In this document: one piece after another, positions 10,153-19,695 of the stretch | How positions within the stretch are numbered: position 1 is the first letter of the stretch | Layout of the letters: the number at the start of each line of letters is the position of its first letter | Source of the DNA: Agarivorans litoreus | Lineage (GTDB): Bacteria; Pseudomonadota; Gammaproteobacteria; Enterobacterales; Celerinatantimonadaceae | Assembly: GCF_019649015.1 (NCBI RefSeq) | Contig: NZ_BLPI01000001.1 | Location: 2,785,001 to 2,849,000, forward strand | DNA: 64,000 nucleotides | Reading direction: 5' to 3' | The notes under the pieces: model-generated | Databases searched by the model: none | The model's input: the letters and a program-made list of their open reading frames with translations, nothing else | Told to the model about the DNA's origin: nothing | Program-made: the position numbers and the translations under genes

Positions 10153-11871
10153 ATGGAGAAGTTATCCGGCGCCGAAATGGTCGTCCGCTGTTTGCAAGAT
10201 CAAGGTGTTAAACACATTTTTGGCTACCCTGGTGGCTCTGTATTAGATGTATATGATGCGCTGTTTGATAGTAGCGATATTGAACATGTATTGGTAAGGC
10301 ACGAGCAAGCTGCTGTGCACATGGCCGATGGTTATGCACGTGCAACTGGCGAAGTAGGTACGGTATTAGTTACCTCTGGCCCTGGCGCTACCAATACCAT
10401 CACCGGTATTGCTACTGCTTATATGGACTCGATTCCATTGGTCGTTTTATCTGGTCAAGTGCCAACAGGCTTGATTGGCCAAGATGCCTTCCAAGAAACT
10501 GACATGATCGGCGTTTCGCGCCCCGTAGTAAAACATAGCTTTTTAGTTAAAAAAGCCGAAGAAATACCTGCCGCAATTAAAAAGGCATATTACATAGCAT
10601 CTACAGGCCGCCCTGGCCCTGTGGTTATCGATTTACCTAAAGATGTACAAAACCCTCTGCTTAAGTTCCCCTATGAATATCCTAAGTCAGTGAGCATGCG
10701 TTCTTACAACCCAACGCTAACTGGTCACAAGGGGCAGATTAAGAAAGCGGTTAAAGCCTTAGCCGAAGCCGAAAAACCAGTGTTATACATTGGCGGTGGC
10801 GCAATTATGGCTGAAGCGGGTGAGCAGATTAACAAATTAGTTGATTTGTTTAATATGCCGGTTACCTCAACCCTAATGGGCTTAGGCGCCTTCCCTTCTA
10901 CCGACCCTCGCTTTGTGGGCATGTTGGGTATGCACGGTACTTATGAAGCCAACATGTCAATGCACAATGCTGACGTTATTTTTGCCGTAGGTGCTCGCTT
11001 TGATGATCGTGTAACCAACAACGTCGCCAAATTCTGTCCTAATGCCACTATTTTGCATATTGATATAGACCCAACGTCTATTTCGAAAACAATCCGTGCA
11101 GACATTCCCATTGTTGGCTCGGTAGATTCGGTTATCGATCAAATGCTTGAGTGCATAGAAGAAACTGGTGCAAAGAATGATGCAGATAGTCTGAAAGACT
11201 GGTGGGCACAGGTGGAAGAATGGCGTAGCCGTAAATGCTTAAACTACGCCAAAAGCGATACCTTAATTAAGCCGCAACAAGTGATCGAATCAATGTATCG
11301 TGCTACCAAGGGCGATGCTTACGTCACCTCTGATGTGGGTCAGCACCAAATGTTTGCTGCTTTGTATTACCCATTTGATAAGCCGCGTCGTTGGATTAAT
11401 TCTGGTGGTTTAGGCACCATGGGCTTTGGGTTCCCGGCTGCTATGGGGGTTAAGTTTGCCTTTCCTGATGCAACAGTTGCTTGTGTGACCGGTGATGGCT
11501 CGATTCAAATGAATATTCAAGAGCTTTCAACTTGTTTGCAATACAACGTACCGGTAGTTATTGTTTCACTTAATAACCGCTCGCTGGGTATGGTTAAGCA
11601 GTGGCAAAAAATGTTCTACGATGGTCGTCAATCGCATTCTTATATGGATTCTGTGCCTGATTTTGTAAAACTAGCAGAAGCCTATGGCCACGTTGGTATG
11701 CAAGTTAATCATCCTGATGAATTAGATGAAGCCATGGAAAAAGCTTTCTCGATGAAAGATCGCGTGGTGTTTATGGACATCATGGTTGACCCCGAAGAGC
11801 ATGTTTACCCGATGCAAATCAAAACTGAATCGATGAAAGACATGTGGTTAAGCAAAACGGAGAGAACATAA
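10153..11871 (+). CDS. ilvI: Acetolactate synthase large (catalytic) subunit
   Basis: This is the ThDP-dependent enzyme that makes acetolactate or acetohydroxybutyrate in valine, leucine and isoleucine synthesis. The 572-residue protein has the N-terminal PYR domain with the catalytic Glu51 in a RHEQAA context, a central FAD-type domain, and the C-terminal PP domain with the ThDP motif GDGS...NN. ATG 10153 is preferred to TTG 10147 because GGAGG lies 7 bp before the ATG. The stop overlaps the ilvH start by one base (TAATG), showing tight coupling. The upstream 220 bp show no branched-chain-rich leader peptide. The ilvI name, rather than ilvB or ilvG, rests on the ilvH-type partner. Confidence 0.93.
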   Translation: MEKLSGAEMVVRCLQDQGVKHIFGYPGGSVLDVYDALFDSSDIEHVLVRHEQAAVHMADGYARATGEVGTVLVTSGPGATNTITGIATAYMDSIPLVVLSGQVPTGLIGQDAFQETDMIGVSRPVVKHSFLVKKAEEIPAAIKKAYYIASTGRPGPVVIDLPKDVQNPLLKFPYEYPKSVSMRSYNPTLTGHKGQIKKAVKALAEAEKPVLYIGGGAIMAEAGEQINKLVDLFNMPVTSTLMGLGAFPSTDPRFVGMLGMHGTYEANMSMHNADVIFAVGARFDDRVTNNVAKFCPNATILHIDIDPTSISKTIRADIPIVGSVDSVIDQMLECIEETGAKNDADSLKDWWAQVEEWRSRKCLNYAKSDTLIKPQQVIESMYRATKGDAYVTSDVGQHQMFAALYYPFDKPRRWINSGGLGTMGFGFPAAMGVKFAFPDATVACVTGDGSIQMNIQELSTCLQYNVPVVIVSLNNRSLGMVKQWQKMFYDGRQSHSYMDSVPDFVKLAEAYGHVGMQVNHPDELDEAMEKAFSMKDRVVFMDIMVDPEEHVYPMQIKTESMKDMWLSKTERT

Positions 11872-12365
11872 TGCGCCGAATTATTTCAGTATTACTAGAA
11901 AACGAAGCCGGCGCTTTGTCTCGCGTTACCGGATTGTTTTCGCAGCGTGGTTTCAACATTGATTCACTAACCGTATCAACCACAGAAGATCCTACTCTAT
12001 CACGTATGACTATTTGTACCTTTGGTGATGAAAACACCATTGAGCAAATTACCAAGCAGCTGAACAAGCTAGTTGACGTGTTAAAAGTGTCTGAGCTCAC
12101 CGAAGCTGAGCACGTAGAACGTGAAATCATGTTGGTTAAAGTGCGTGCAGCGGGTTCTACCCGTGAAGAAGTGATGCGAACTTGTGACATTTTCCGCGGT
12201 CAAATCGTCGACGTTACACCAAGCATGTATGTGATGCAGTTAAGTGGTGACAGCGCTAAGTTAGATGCTTGCGTGAAAACACTATCTCAATCAACCGAAA
12301 TTTTAGAAGTTGTGCGAAGTGGGGTGTGTGGCATGAGCCGTGGCGAGAGAATGCTACGACCATAA
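11871..12365 (+). CDS. ilvH: Acetolactate synthase small (regulatory) subunit
   Basis: This 164-residue protein has the usual IlvH length. The N-terminal ACT domain begins [19 protein letters not shown], the effector-binding segment that gives valine feedback inhibition. A second ACT-like C-terminal domain follows from about residue 85. The ATG overlaps the ilvI stop, and an AGAGAA site lies just upstream. The unit ends at a strong terminator about 20 bp downstream. Confidence 0.95.
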   Translation: MRRIISVLLENEAGALSRVTGLFSQRGFNIDSLTVSTTEDPTLSRMTICTFGDENTIEQITKQLNKLVDVLKVSELTEAEHVEREIMLVKVRAAGSTREEVMRTCDIFRGQIVDVTPSMYVMQLSGDSAKLDACVKTLSQSTEILEVVRSGVCGMSRGERMLRP

Positions 12366-12385
12366 ACTCTGGTCACTTTTGAGCT

Positions 12386-12411
12386 AAAGACCAGCCTCGG
12401 CTGGTCTTTTT
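12386..12411 (+). terminator. Intrinsic terminator of ilvIH
   Basis: AAAGACCAGC and GCTGGTCTTT form a 10-bp stem around CTCG, followed by further T residues. It separates the ilv genes from the MSHA locus. Confidence 0.9.
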
Positions 12412-12512
12412 GTTTGTGATTACCAAGCTATTTGCAATTTACTGATATACTCAAGCAATGGTCATACCAAAGGATGGTGCGGCTAAAAGCTTGAAGGTGA
12501 GGAACACCCTTA

Positions 12513-14405
12513 ATGAAATTTTCCAGTCGGATCATAGTATTTACCATTAGCTGCGTAGTGGTGGCAGTGCTATTGGTATTGCTTGGGGGTGCGCTTACCT
12601 TCCGTCAGTTGGCATTTAATCAGCAACAACATCAGTTGCGCTCAGTCGTTGAAGTGATCGACGGTCAGCTGAGTGTTCAACCGGAAACGCCAGAATTTGC
12701 TCAATGGTTACCAAATTGGCTGCGTGCACATAATATTCAAGTGCTAGAGGTAGCTAATCGCGGTGGGGTTATTTATACCTTTCGTGAACTTAATTACACT
12801 GGTAACAGCAATAACTTAATTCCTTATCGTTACCCCTTAGCAGCTCATCCTGACTTTTTTATTCAAATTTGGGTAGAACAACCCTTTAAACAGCTCACCT
12901 ATGAACCTGAAGCGATGTTAGGTATTGGTGGTGGGGTGCTGATTGTCGCCTTCGGATTAATTGCTGTATTTCGCTGGCTAAAAAGTATTATGTACGGTGC
13001 TGAGTTGCTACAGACTCGCGGCAATCAAATTCTTGCTGGTCGCCTGCGAGATGTGCAGCAAGGCAGTGGCAAAGAATGGCCCAATGCTGCCAGTAAAGCG
13101 ATTGAGCAGCTAATTACTCAACTTATTGAGGCTCGCCAAGAGCGTAGTCGCTTTGATTGTATTATTCGCAATAATGCCTTTGTTGATGAACTTACGCAGC
13201 TATCAAACCGCACTCACTTTCTAAATCAGCTGGAAGCGGAGATTGGTGATGCCGATGCGCACACCGGCGCGGTGTTGTTAGTGTATCTGCGTGGCATGGA
13301 CGATGTTAACTACCAATATGCGCGTAATGAAGGCGATGCAATTTTGCAGCAAAGTGCAGAGGCCTTAAAACAATATACTCGCCGTAATATCGATGTGAAT
13401 CTAGCGCGTTATAGCGGCGATGCCTTTGCCTTGTTAATGCCACTTTCCACCTTAGATGAAGCTGAAGATACCGCAGCAGGTATCTTAAAATTACTCGAGC
13501 GTATTCCCCTGCCTGAAGTGGCTGAAGCCGATGACTTCTTTTATATTGGTATTGCAGGATATGAGTACGGTGATAACGCGCAGTTGGTTATTGAACAAGC
13601 AGAGGATGCCTTACGAGTTGCGCAGATGCAGCGACATAATGGTTGGTATGCGATCCCTCGTGAGTTGAGTTCTACGCAAACCGGCAAGGGCTCTGTGCGC
13701 TGGCGTACCTTATTGCAGCATGTACTAAGCAATGAGGCCCTGCACTATTATCAACAAGAAGTTTTCGATGCTGATGGGCGCGTTTGTTACAAAGAGCTGC
13801 TAGCGCGTATTACCGACTACCAAGGTGAAGTGATTAACGCTGGTGTATTTTTACCTTGGGCTGAGAAAAGTGGCTTGCAGGCAGACTTTGATTTACATGC
13901 TTTAAAGTTTGCGATGCAACAGGTTAAGTATTCTCGCCAACCCATTAGCATCAACTTAAACATAGCGACAGTGATTAAGCAGTCGGTAATGCGAGACTTG
14001 CTGCAATGGGTATTCTCTGTTCCGTTCAAAGAATGCCAAAAGCTGGTGCTTGAGTTTCCAGAGATGCAGCTATCGCAACTTAACGATACCGAAATGCTCC
14101 GTTTGAAAGCCTTAAACAAGAAAGGCATTAAGTTAGCTGTAGAGCGCGCTGGTCAGCGGGTTGTTAGTACCCAATATATTAGTGAACTTAAGTTGGAGTA
14201 CTTAAAGTTGCACACCAGTTTGGTTCGCGATATCCAGGTTAGACAAGTTAATCAATTGGCCGTCAGCTCATTAGTAGCTAGCTGTGCTGGTCGCGTTCAA
14301 GTGATGGCTGTAGGGGTTGAGCGAAACGAAGAGTGGCGAGTTTTGCAGCGTTTAGGGGTGCATCGCGCGCAAGGATTTTTATTTAGTAAACCAGAGCCTA
14401 TTTAA
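12513..14405 (+). CDS. mshH: MshH/CsrD-like degenerate GGDEF-EAL membrane regulator
   Basis: This 630-residue protein has two membrane segments (about residues 8-30 and 134-156) flanking a periplasmic region, then GGDEF and EAL domains. The GGDEF site reads YSGDAF at 300-305. The EAL domain keeps ExLxR-like residues at 428-432, but the later DDFG segment is replaced by VERAGQ and the EGVE glutamate region reads VGVE. Cyclase and phosphodiesterase activity are therefore unlikely. E. coli CsrD, the homologue, instead directs RNase E turnover of CsrB/C RNAs. The gene opens the MSHA locus, as in Vibrio and Shewanella, and is separated from mshI by 191 bp. Confidence 0.88.
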   Translation: MKFSSRIIVFTISCVVVAVLLVLLGGALTFRQLAFNQQQHQLRSVVEVIDGQLSVQPETPEFAQWLPNWLRAHNIQVLEVANRGGVIYTFRELNYTGNSNNLIPYRYPLAAHPDFFIQIWVEQPFKQLTYEPEAMLGIGGGVLIVAFGLIAVFRWLKSIMYGAELLQTRGNQILAGRLRDVQQGSGKEWPNAASKAIEQLITQLIEARQERSRFDCIIRNNAFVDELTQLSNRTHFLNQLEAEIGDADAHTGAVLLVYLRGMDDVNYQYARNEGDAILQQSAEALKQYTRRNIDVNLARYSGDAFALLMPLSTLDEAEDTAAGILKLLERIPLPEVAEADDFFYIGIAGYEYGDNAQLVIEQAEDALRVAQMQRHNGWYAIPRELSSTQTGKGSVRWRTLLQHVLSNEALHYYQQEVFDADGRVCYKELLARITDYQGEVINAGVFLPWAEKSGLQADFDLHALKFAMQQVKYSRQPISINLNIATVIKQSVMRDLLQWVFSVPFKECQKLVLEFPEMQLSQLNDTEMLRLKALNKKGIKLAVERAGQRVVSTQYISELKLEYLKLHTSLVRDIQVRQVNQLAVSSLVASCAGRVQVMAVGVERNEEWRVLQRLGVHRAQGFLFSKPEPI

Positions 14406-14596
14406 CTCACGTTTGGCTTAGATTTATTTGATGAATAAGTGTGGTATTTGTATAGCTAATCTACAGTTACTAGATATGCTGCTTTTAATCATGAGAATTA
14501 GCACATAATTGTTGGCCAATGCTTTAAAAAATAAAAGAAAAGTTTAGACTAGATGACTAGTGTTTGACATGGATATCATCAAAGGACAATGACTGA

Positions 14597-15478
14597 ATGG
14601 GTTTAGCGTTTTGGCGAAGGAATACCGTAAAAACTCGTTGTAGTGCTTATTTGCGCCCTGACTTTTTGGTTTTAGCTAACCAAAATGAACAAACCTTTGA
14701 GCAAGCAATTGATTCTATTGAACAATGGCCTGATGCCTTTGCTAGTCTATGCAAAGATGCACAGTTATCCAGTGAGCACCAGATTGTGTTTATATTGGGT
14801 TCTCAGCATTACCAGCAGTTTCAGGTAGAAAAGCCCAAGGTTCCCGATGAAGAATTAGCCGGTGCAGTACCTTGGACCATCAAGGACATGGTCGCCGAAC
14901 AAATCCCCGATTTAGCCATTGATTACTATCAAGCCCCTACCACGCCAATGGCCAGTGAAAAACTCAATGTAGTTTGCGTGCGTAAACAAATTATTCACAA
15001 GTTAGTCCAAATAGCGCAGCAGCAAGATATTCAGCTGGAAGGCATTACCATTGAAACGTTGGCGGCAGTTAACTTGTTGGAGAACAACGATCGTTGCCAA
15101 ATGCTGCTGTGGCAACCTAGAGGTGGAGACTTAGAGTTGATTGTGGTGCGCCAAGGGCAAGTATGCTTTTCTCGGCAACTGCGGGCATTTTCTGGTTTAG
15201 GAAAAATGCAGGAAATTGAATTTACTCAAACTTTCTTCGACAGTTTAAGTTTAGAGCTACAACGTTCTATCGACTACATAAGTGCAACATTAAAGCTGCC
15301 CGATGTTAGTCATATTCAATTGGCTATCCCTAGCCGATTTTGCGATGAAATCGCTCAGCAGTTACAGCAAAACCTTACTCCTAATGTTGGTTTGTTGGAT
15401 ATTTCGGCAATTGAGTCTAGTGACCAATACTATAAAATTCCTGCACTTGCTGGCTTACAAGATGGGGTGCTGTCGTGA
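14597..15478 (+). CDS. mshI: MSHA biogenesis protein MshI (PilM/GspL-like)
   Basis: This 293-residue protein has the actin-like/GspL cytoplasmic fold expected of MshI, a part of the inner-membrane alignment complex of the MSHA pilus. It has no signal peptide. The order, followed by PilN-, PilO- and PilP-like genes, supports the role. Its last bases overlap the next start (GTGA). The 191-bp gap before it is A+T-rich and may hold the promoter of the main msh operon, but no clean -35/-10 pair was found. Confidence 0.82.
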   Translation: MGLAFWRRNTVKTRCSAYLRPDFLVLANQNEQTFEQAIDSIEQWPDAFASLCKDAQLSSEHQIVFILGSQHYQQFQVEKPKVPDEELAGAVPWTIKDMVAEQIPDLAIDYYQAPTTPMASEKLNVVCVRKQIIHKLVQIAQQQDIQLEGITIETLAAVNLLENNDRCQMLLWQPRGGDLELIVVRQGQVCFSRQLRAFSGLGKMQEIEFTQTFFDSLSLELQRSIDYISATLKLPDVSHIQLAIPSRFCDEIAQQLQQNLTPNVGLLDISAIESSDQYYKIPALAGLQDGVLS

Positions 15479-16086
15479 AAACACGGATTAACCTCTATAC
15501 CGAAGAATTTAGACCTAAGCCAGAGCGTGGCTCTCTAAGGCAAGTGGTTGGCCTGTGGTTATTGGTAGGCGCTATAGCCCTTGGGTGGGGCTTTTGGCAA
15601 CAACAGCAAACTAAAACCGCTGTGCTTAAGGCTGCAGAGCAACGTAAGTTAGTTGGTTCGCAAGATCAGCAACTTGCTCAGCTACGAGCCGCCCTTGAGC
15701 AGCGTGCAGTCGACCCAAAACTGCAGCAGCAGCTGGGCTTGGCGGAACAAGAATTAAAACTAAAGCGTTTATTAGAGCAACGCTTGCAAGGGCAAGGTTA
15801 CGCAAATAGGGGATTTTCTTCATCGTTGTCTGCTTTAGCATCTATCCAAGATCAGCAAATTTGGCTGACTCAAATTAGCATTCAGCGAGGCAATATGGCT
15901 CTGGCTGGGCAATCTACCAGCAGTGATGCCGTGCCCAAGTGGCTTAAGCAATTTAAACATTACCCCGAACTGTCGCAGCAGCAATTTGCGGGATTGAAAA
16001 TATACCGGGATGAGCAGCAACAACTGCACTTTAGCTTAAGTGGCTCTAGTCATCACGAGCTTATGCTAGGAGGTGCTGATGAGTGA
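15475..16086 (+). CDS. mshI2: MSHA biogenesis protein, PilN-like (MshI2)
   Basis: This 203-residue protein begins with a short cytoplasmic MKTRINLYTEEFRPK segment, the PilN-type N-terminus that docks on PilM/MshI. One membrane helix follows at about residues 26-44, then a glutamine-rich coiled coil and a small periplasmic domain. The start is GTG, overlapping the mshI stop by four bases. Its place between mshI and mshJ fits the PilM-N-O-P order. Naming of this second MshI gene varies between species. Confidence 0.8.
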   Translation: MKTRINLYTEEFRPKPERGSLRQVVGLWLLVGAIALGWGFWQQQQTKTAVLKAAEQRKLVGSQDQQLAQLRAALEQRAVDPKLQQQLGLAEQELKLKRLLEQRLQGQGYANRGFSSSLSALASIQDQQIWLTQISIQRGNMALAGQSTSSDAVPKWLKQFKHYPELSQQQFAGLKIYRDEQQQLHFSLSGSSHHELMLGGADE

Positions 16087-16732
16087 GCAATGGCAGCAAT
16101 GGCAAATACGGTTTGCCAGCTTAAGTTTACGAGAGCGAATTCTTATTTTAATCACTGGGTTAATTGTTGTTGTGTTACCTAGTTATTACTTGTGGATAGA
16201 GCCTGCTAGCTTAAAACAAGATCGAGCGGAAAAAGAGCTGGCTCAAGCTCTTGCAAAATACCATGACAACAATAATTTGATTGAGTTTAGTAAGGATAAG
16301 CTACGTGAAGATCCCAACCAGGACGTACGTCGACAGCTAAAACAATTAAATGCACAATTAACTCAGATTGATCAGTCGTTAGAACAGCAACAAGCTGGGC
16401 TCATCCCGGTGGAACAAATGGCAGAAGTTCTAGAACAATTACTGCAACAAAGTTCCGGCTTAGTATTAGTGGCAATGGATTCCTTAGCGCCAAAACCGGT
16501 ATTAAGCAATGAAGAGAGTAATCCTGATAGTTTAAACTTCTATCGTCATGGGATCCGTTTAAAACTTAGTGGTGGTTACTTCCCACTGCTAAAATATTTG
16601 CAGATTGTTGAGGATCTTCCGCAGCGATTTTTGTGGCAACTAATTGATTATCAAGTAGAAGAGTATCCCAAGGCAGATATTACTATCGACATCTATACCT
16701 TAAGCACCAATAAGGACTTTATCAGTGGTTAA
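16079..16732 (+). CDS. mshJ: MSHA biogenesis protein MshJ (PilO/GspM-like)
   Basis: This 217-residue protein has one membrane helix near residues 21-40, a coiled coil, and a periplasmic ferredoxin-like region, the PilO/GspM layout. ATG 16079 is chosen because AGGAGG ends 5 bp before it; an in-frame GTG lies inside that site. It overlaps the upstream gene by 8 bp. With MshI and the PilN-like protein it should form the inner-membrane platform complex that lines up the secretin and the motor. Confidence 0.8.
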   Translation: MSEQWQQWQIRFASLSLRERILILITGLIVVVLPSYYLWIEPASLKQDRAEKELAQALAKYHDNNNLIEFSKDKLREDPNQDVRRQLKQLNAQLTQIDQSLEQQQAGLIPVEQMAEVLEQLLQQSSGLVLVAMDSLAPKPVLSNEESNPDSLNFYRHGIRLKLSGGYFPLLKYLQIVEDLPQRFLWQLIDYQVEEYPKADITIDIYTLSTNKDFISG

Positions 16733-17063
16733 ATCTCTTTGCTTGATATTGCTGGGGTATTCGTTAATAGCTAACAATGGTTACGGTAGCTCCTTGAGCG
16801 ATCCTACCGCACCACCAAACAGCAGGACGCAAACTAGTGTTACCAAGCGAGCAGCTTTACCGAGCTTACAGGCAATAATTGTTGGTGGTGAACAACCGGG
16901 GGCTATTCTCAATCAACGTTTTGTGGCGCTAAATCAGAATATTTCCGGTTTTACCTTAAGCCGGCTTCACCAAGACTACGTGGTGTTAGCCCGAGCGGGT
17001 AAGCAATATAGAATTAAATTGGACAAAGTGTCGGTAAAACGCGTCACTGTGCAGGGGCAGTAA
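16725..17063 (+). CDS. mshK: MSHA biogenesis protein MshK (PilP-like)
   Basis: This short exported protein of 112 residues has an N-terminal hydrophobic signal (about residues 1-20) followed by a DPTAPP segment and a small beta domain like PilP/GspC-HR. It should link the inner-membrane complex to the secretin MshL, whose gene follows 3 bp later. The start is GTG, overlapping mshJ by 8 bp. Confidence 0.75.
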   Translation: MVKSLCLILLGYSLIANNGYGSSLSDPTAPPNSRTQTSVTKRAALPSLQAIIVGGEQPGAILNQRFVALNQNISGFTLSRLHQDYVVLARAGKQYRIKLDKVSVKRVTVQGQ

Positions 17064-17066
17064 TAC

Positions 17067-18779
17067 ATGTATATCAAACGGATTTTTATGGGTTGTATGG
17101 TGGTTTTGCTTAGTGCATGCCAAAGCACTAATCGCCCCGACCCTGTAGAAGCTAAGCAAGCAATCGCCGAAGCTCAGCTACCAAGCTCCAATGTAATCAA
17201 AGCACCAGAGCTTCCTGCTGAGGTAGCGGCAGAACTGATGCCTGAATTGGCTTTACAGCAAGATAGCTTATTGCAAGTCGAGCATCGCTTTGATGTGAAT
17301 GCCCGGAATGTAGACGCCAAAGCGTTTTTCCCCGCACTGGTAAAAGGTTCGCCACTTAGTGTGGCTTTACATCCTGGTGTAGAAGGTCAAATCACCTTAA
17401 AGCTTAAAGAGGTAACACTTAAAGAGGCAATTGATGTAGTGGCAGATATGTATGGTTACGACATTAAGCGTCGCGGCAAAATTTTGCATGTATACCCGGC
17501 AGGCATGCGTATCGAAACCATTCCTCTTAACTATTTGATGCTCGAGCGCTATGGTTACACTCGCACGCGGATTAATTCGGGGGGGATTACCGGTAGCGAT
17601 AGTGACAATAATAACTCAAATAATAATAATTCGAGCAACTCCTCCAATAATAATTCGTCTAATAACTATTCAAATAATAGCAATAATAATCGTAACTCTA
17701 ATCGTAGCGATAGTTTCAACGGGACTAAAATTGAATCGGCTACTGAAACGCGTTTTTGGTATGAGTTAGAAGAAACCTTACGCGGCATGATAGGCATAAA
17801 TATGCGCCGCGATCGTGGCAACGACACCTCTTATGCGAACGATGGCCGAATGGTTGTAGTTAGCCCGCAAGCGGGTTTAGTCACTGTGCGTGCCTTTCCA
17901 GATGAAATACGCACAATTAAAACCTTTTTGAGTCAATCAGAAAAAAACTTGCAACGCCAAGTGGTGTTAGAAGCCAAGATTATCGAAGTCACCTTGAGTG
18001 ATGGCTACCAGCAGGGTATTGATTGGACTAATGCTGGTGACTTAGTGGGCAGCACAGAAGTGTTATTTAACAGCGTATCTAAAATCCCGGGTGATGCTAT
18101 TAGCAGTGTGCTGGGAGGCGGGGGAGCCCTAACCGTCACCGATGGTAATTTTCAAGCAGTGGTTAAATTGTTGCAAACTCAGGGCGATGTGAATGTTCTG
18201 TCTAGCCCTCGAATTACAGCCTCAAATAACCAAAAAGCAGTGATAAAAGTGGGGACCGATGAGTATTTTGTTACTGACGTATCCAATACAACTATCACTG
18301 GTACTAACCCCGTTACTAACCCAAGCGTCGAACTTACGCCATTTTTCTCTGGTGTTGCCTTAGATGTTACCCCGCAAATAAATGATCAAGGTGAAGTATT
18401 ACTGCACGTTCACCCCTCTGTCACTGATGTAAAAGAGCAGCGTAAAGTCATTAGTTTTGGTAGTGATGCTGATAGCCTCGACTTACCGCTAGCACAAAGT
18501 GATATTCGAGAAACGGATACGGTCATTAAAGCTAGTTCAGGTGATGTGGTGGTGATTGGCGGCCTGATGAGCTCTAAACAAGAAGAGATTGTATCAAAAG
18601 TACCTTTTATCGGTTCTATCCCAGGTTTAGGCGAACTGTTTACCAACCGTGCTGTATCTAATCAGAAAACTGAATTGGTGATTTTGATTCAACCCACTGT
18701 GGTTACCCAAGATACCTGGCAAAACGAACTACAAAAATCACAAGAGTTATTAAACACTTGGTATCCAGAAGATAACTAG
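17067..18779 (+). CDS. mshL: MSHA outer-membrane secretin MshL
   Basis: This 570-residue secretin lipoprotein forms the outer-membrane pore for the pilus. The signal peptide ends in a lipobox LSAC with Cys18. A STN/secretin N-domain lies at about residues 85-150. An Asn/Ser-rich linker follows, and the conserved secretin domain fills about residues 290-560, with VVIGGLM and a late PFIGSIPGLG segment. The Asn/Ser linker is unusually pure and may differ in length between strains. It follows mshK by 3 bp. Confidence 0.92.
   Translation: MYIKRIFMGCMVVLLSACQSTNRPDPVEAKQAIAEAQLPSSNVIKAPELPAEVAAELMPELALQQDSLLQVEHRFDVNARNVDAKAFFPALVKGSPLSVALHPGVEGQITLKLKEVTLKEAIDVVADMYGYDIKRRGKILHVYPAGMRIETIPLNYLMLERYGYTRTRINSGGITGSDSDNNNSNNNNSSNSSNNNSSNNYSNNSNNNRNSNRSDSFNGTKIESATETRFWYELEETLRGMIGINMRRDRGNDTSYANDGRMVVVSPQAGLVTVRAFPDEIRTIKTFLSQSEKNLQRQVVLEAKIIEVTLSDGYQQGIDWTNAGDLVGSTEVLFNSVSKIPGDAISSVLGGGGALTVTDGNFQAVVKLLQTQGDVNVLSSPRITASNNQKAVIKVGTDEYFVTDVSNTTITGTNPVTNPSVELTPFFSGVALDVTPQINDQGEVLLHVHPSVTDVKEQRKVISFGSDADSLDLPLAQSDIRETDTVIKASSGDVVVIGGLMSSKQEEIVSKVPFIGSIPGLGELFTNRAVSNQKTELVILIQPTVVTQDTWQNELQKSQELLNTWYPEDN
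17590..17715 (+). repeat. Asn/Ser low-complexity tract within mshL
   Basis: AAT/AAC and AGC/TCG/TCA codons alternate for about 40 codons (residues about 176-216 of MshL). The DNA is AAT-rich and imperfectly repetitive, so length change by slippage is possible while the frame is kept. It joins the N-domain to the secretin core. Confidence 0.85.
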
Positions 18780-18786
18780 GCGGGCA

Positions 18787-19695
18787 TTGGTGGCGGTATA
18801 TCTCGAACATTTTGGCCTTTCACAAGCTCCTTTTGGTTTAACACCAAATACCGGTTTGTACCAAGCTTTGTTGCCTCATGATGAAGCGATTCAAGTATTG
18901 CAAACGGCGCTTAAATCGGGTGAAGGTTTTATTAAAGTAAGTGGTGAAGTAGGCACAGGAAAAACTCTGTTATGCCGAAAACTACTTAATGAAATGAGTG
19001 ACGATTACCAGTTTGCTTATTTGCCAAATCCTTGCTTATCTGCAGAGCAAATTCATGCTGCACTAGCCAGTGAGTTAGGCCTGCAAGTGGATGCGGCAGC
19101 GTCATCTCATAGTGTATTGGAAAGCATTCATCATCACCTAATTGATTTAGCCAGCAAGCAGCGCCCAGTTGTACTGCTTATTGATGAGGCGCAAGCCCTA
19201 AGTGATGAAGCTTTAGAGGTGATTCGCTTACTGGGTAACCTAGAAACCGAGCAGCGAAAACTATTACACGTAGTGTTATTTGGCCAACCAGAACTGGATG
19301 AGCGTTTGGCCACTCAGCAATTGCGGCAATTACGTCAACGCATAACGTTCTCTTATCGCCTTCGGGCTTTAGAAAAGGATGAAGTGGCTAGCTATATACA
19401 ACATCGTTTGCACCTAAGTGGCTATAGAGGTGGTCCTCTATTTACTGCTGCTTCATTAAAAATGCTTACTCGAGCCAGCCGCGGAATTCCACGTTTAATC
19501 AATATATTGGCTCATAAAGTATTAATGCTTTGTTACGGTCAGGGCGCTCAACAAGTGAGCGTGAAGATGGTTAAGCAAGCAGTGGCTGATACAGAAGATG
19601 CAGTAAGGCCACAAAGCCAAACAACCTGGTTAGTTCTTGCTGCAAGCGCCTGTGTCGCAGTTGCGGCGGCTGCATGGTGGAGTTTGTCACTATGA
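18787..19695 (+). CDS. mshM: MSHA accessory ATPase MshM (ExeA/GspA-like)
   Basis: This 302-residue AAA ATPase of the ExeA/GspA type has Walker A GEVGTGKT at residues 53-60 and Walker B LLIDEAQ near 131-137. A single C-terminal membrane helix (about 280-300) anchors it, with almost no periplasmic tail. ExeA proteins help the secretin pass the peptidoglycan. The start is TTG 18787 or GTG 18790; both are weakly supported. The stop overlaps the mshN start as ATGA. Confidence 0.85.
   Translation: MVAVYLEHFGLSQAPFGLTPNTGLYQALLPHDEAIQVLQTALKSGEGFIKVSGEVGTGKTLLCRKLLNEMSDDYQFAYLPNPCLSAEQIHAALASELGLQVDAAASSHSVLESIHHHLIDLASKQRPVVLLIDEAQALSDEALEVIRLLGNLETEQRKLLHVVLFGQPELDERLATQQLRQLRQRITFSYRLRALEKDEVASYIQHRLHLSGYRGGPLFTAASLKMLTRASRGIPRLINILAHKVLMLCYGQGAQQVSVKMVKQAVADTEDAVRPQSQTTWLVLAASACVAVAAAAWWSLSL

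Noticed and set aside
17551-17769. A +1-frame Ile/Thr-rich open frame inside mshL
   Set aside because: It is the shifted reading of the AAT-rich Asn/Ser tract; composition is an artefact of the repeat.
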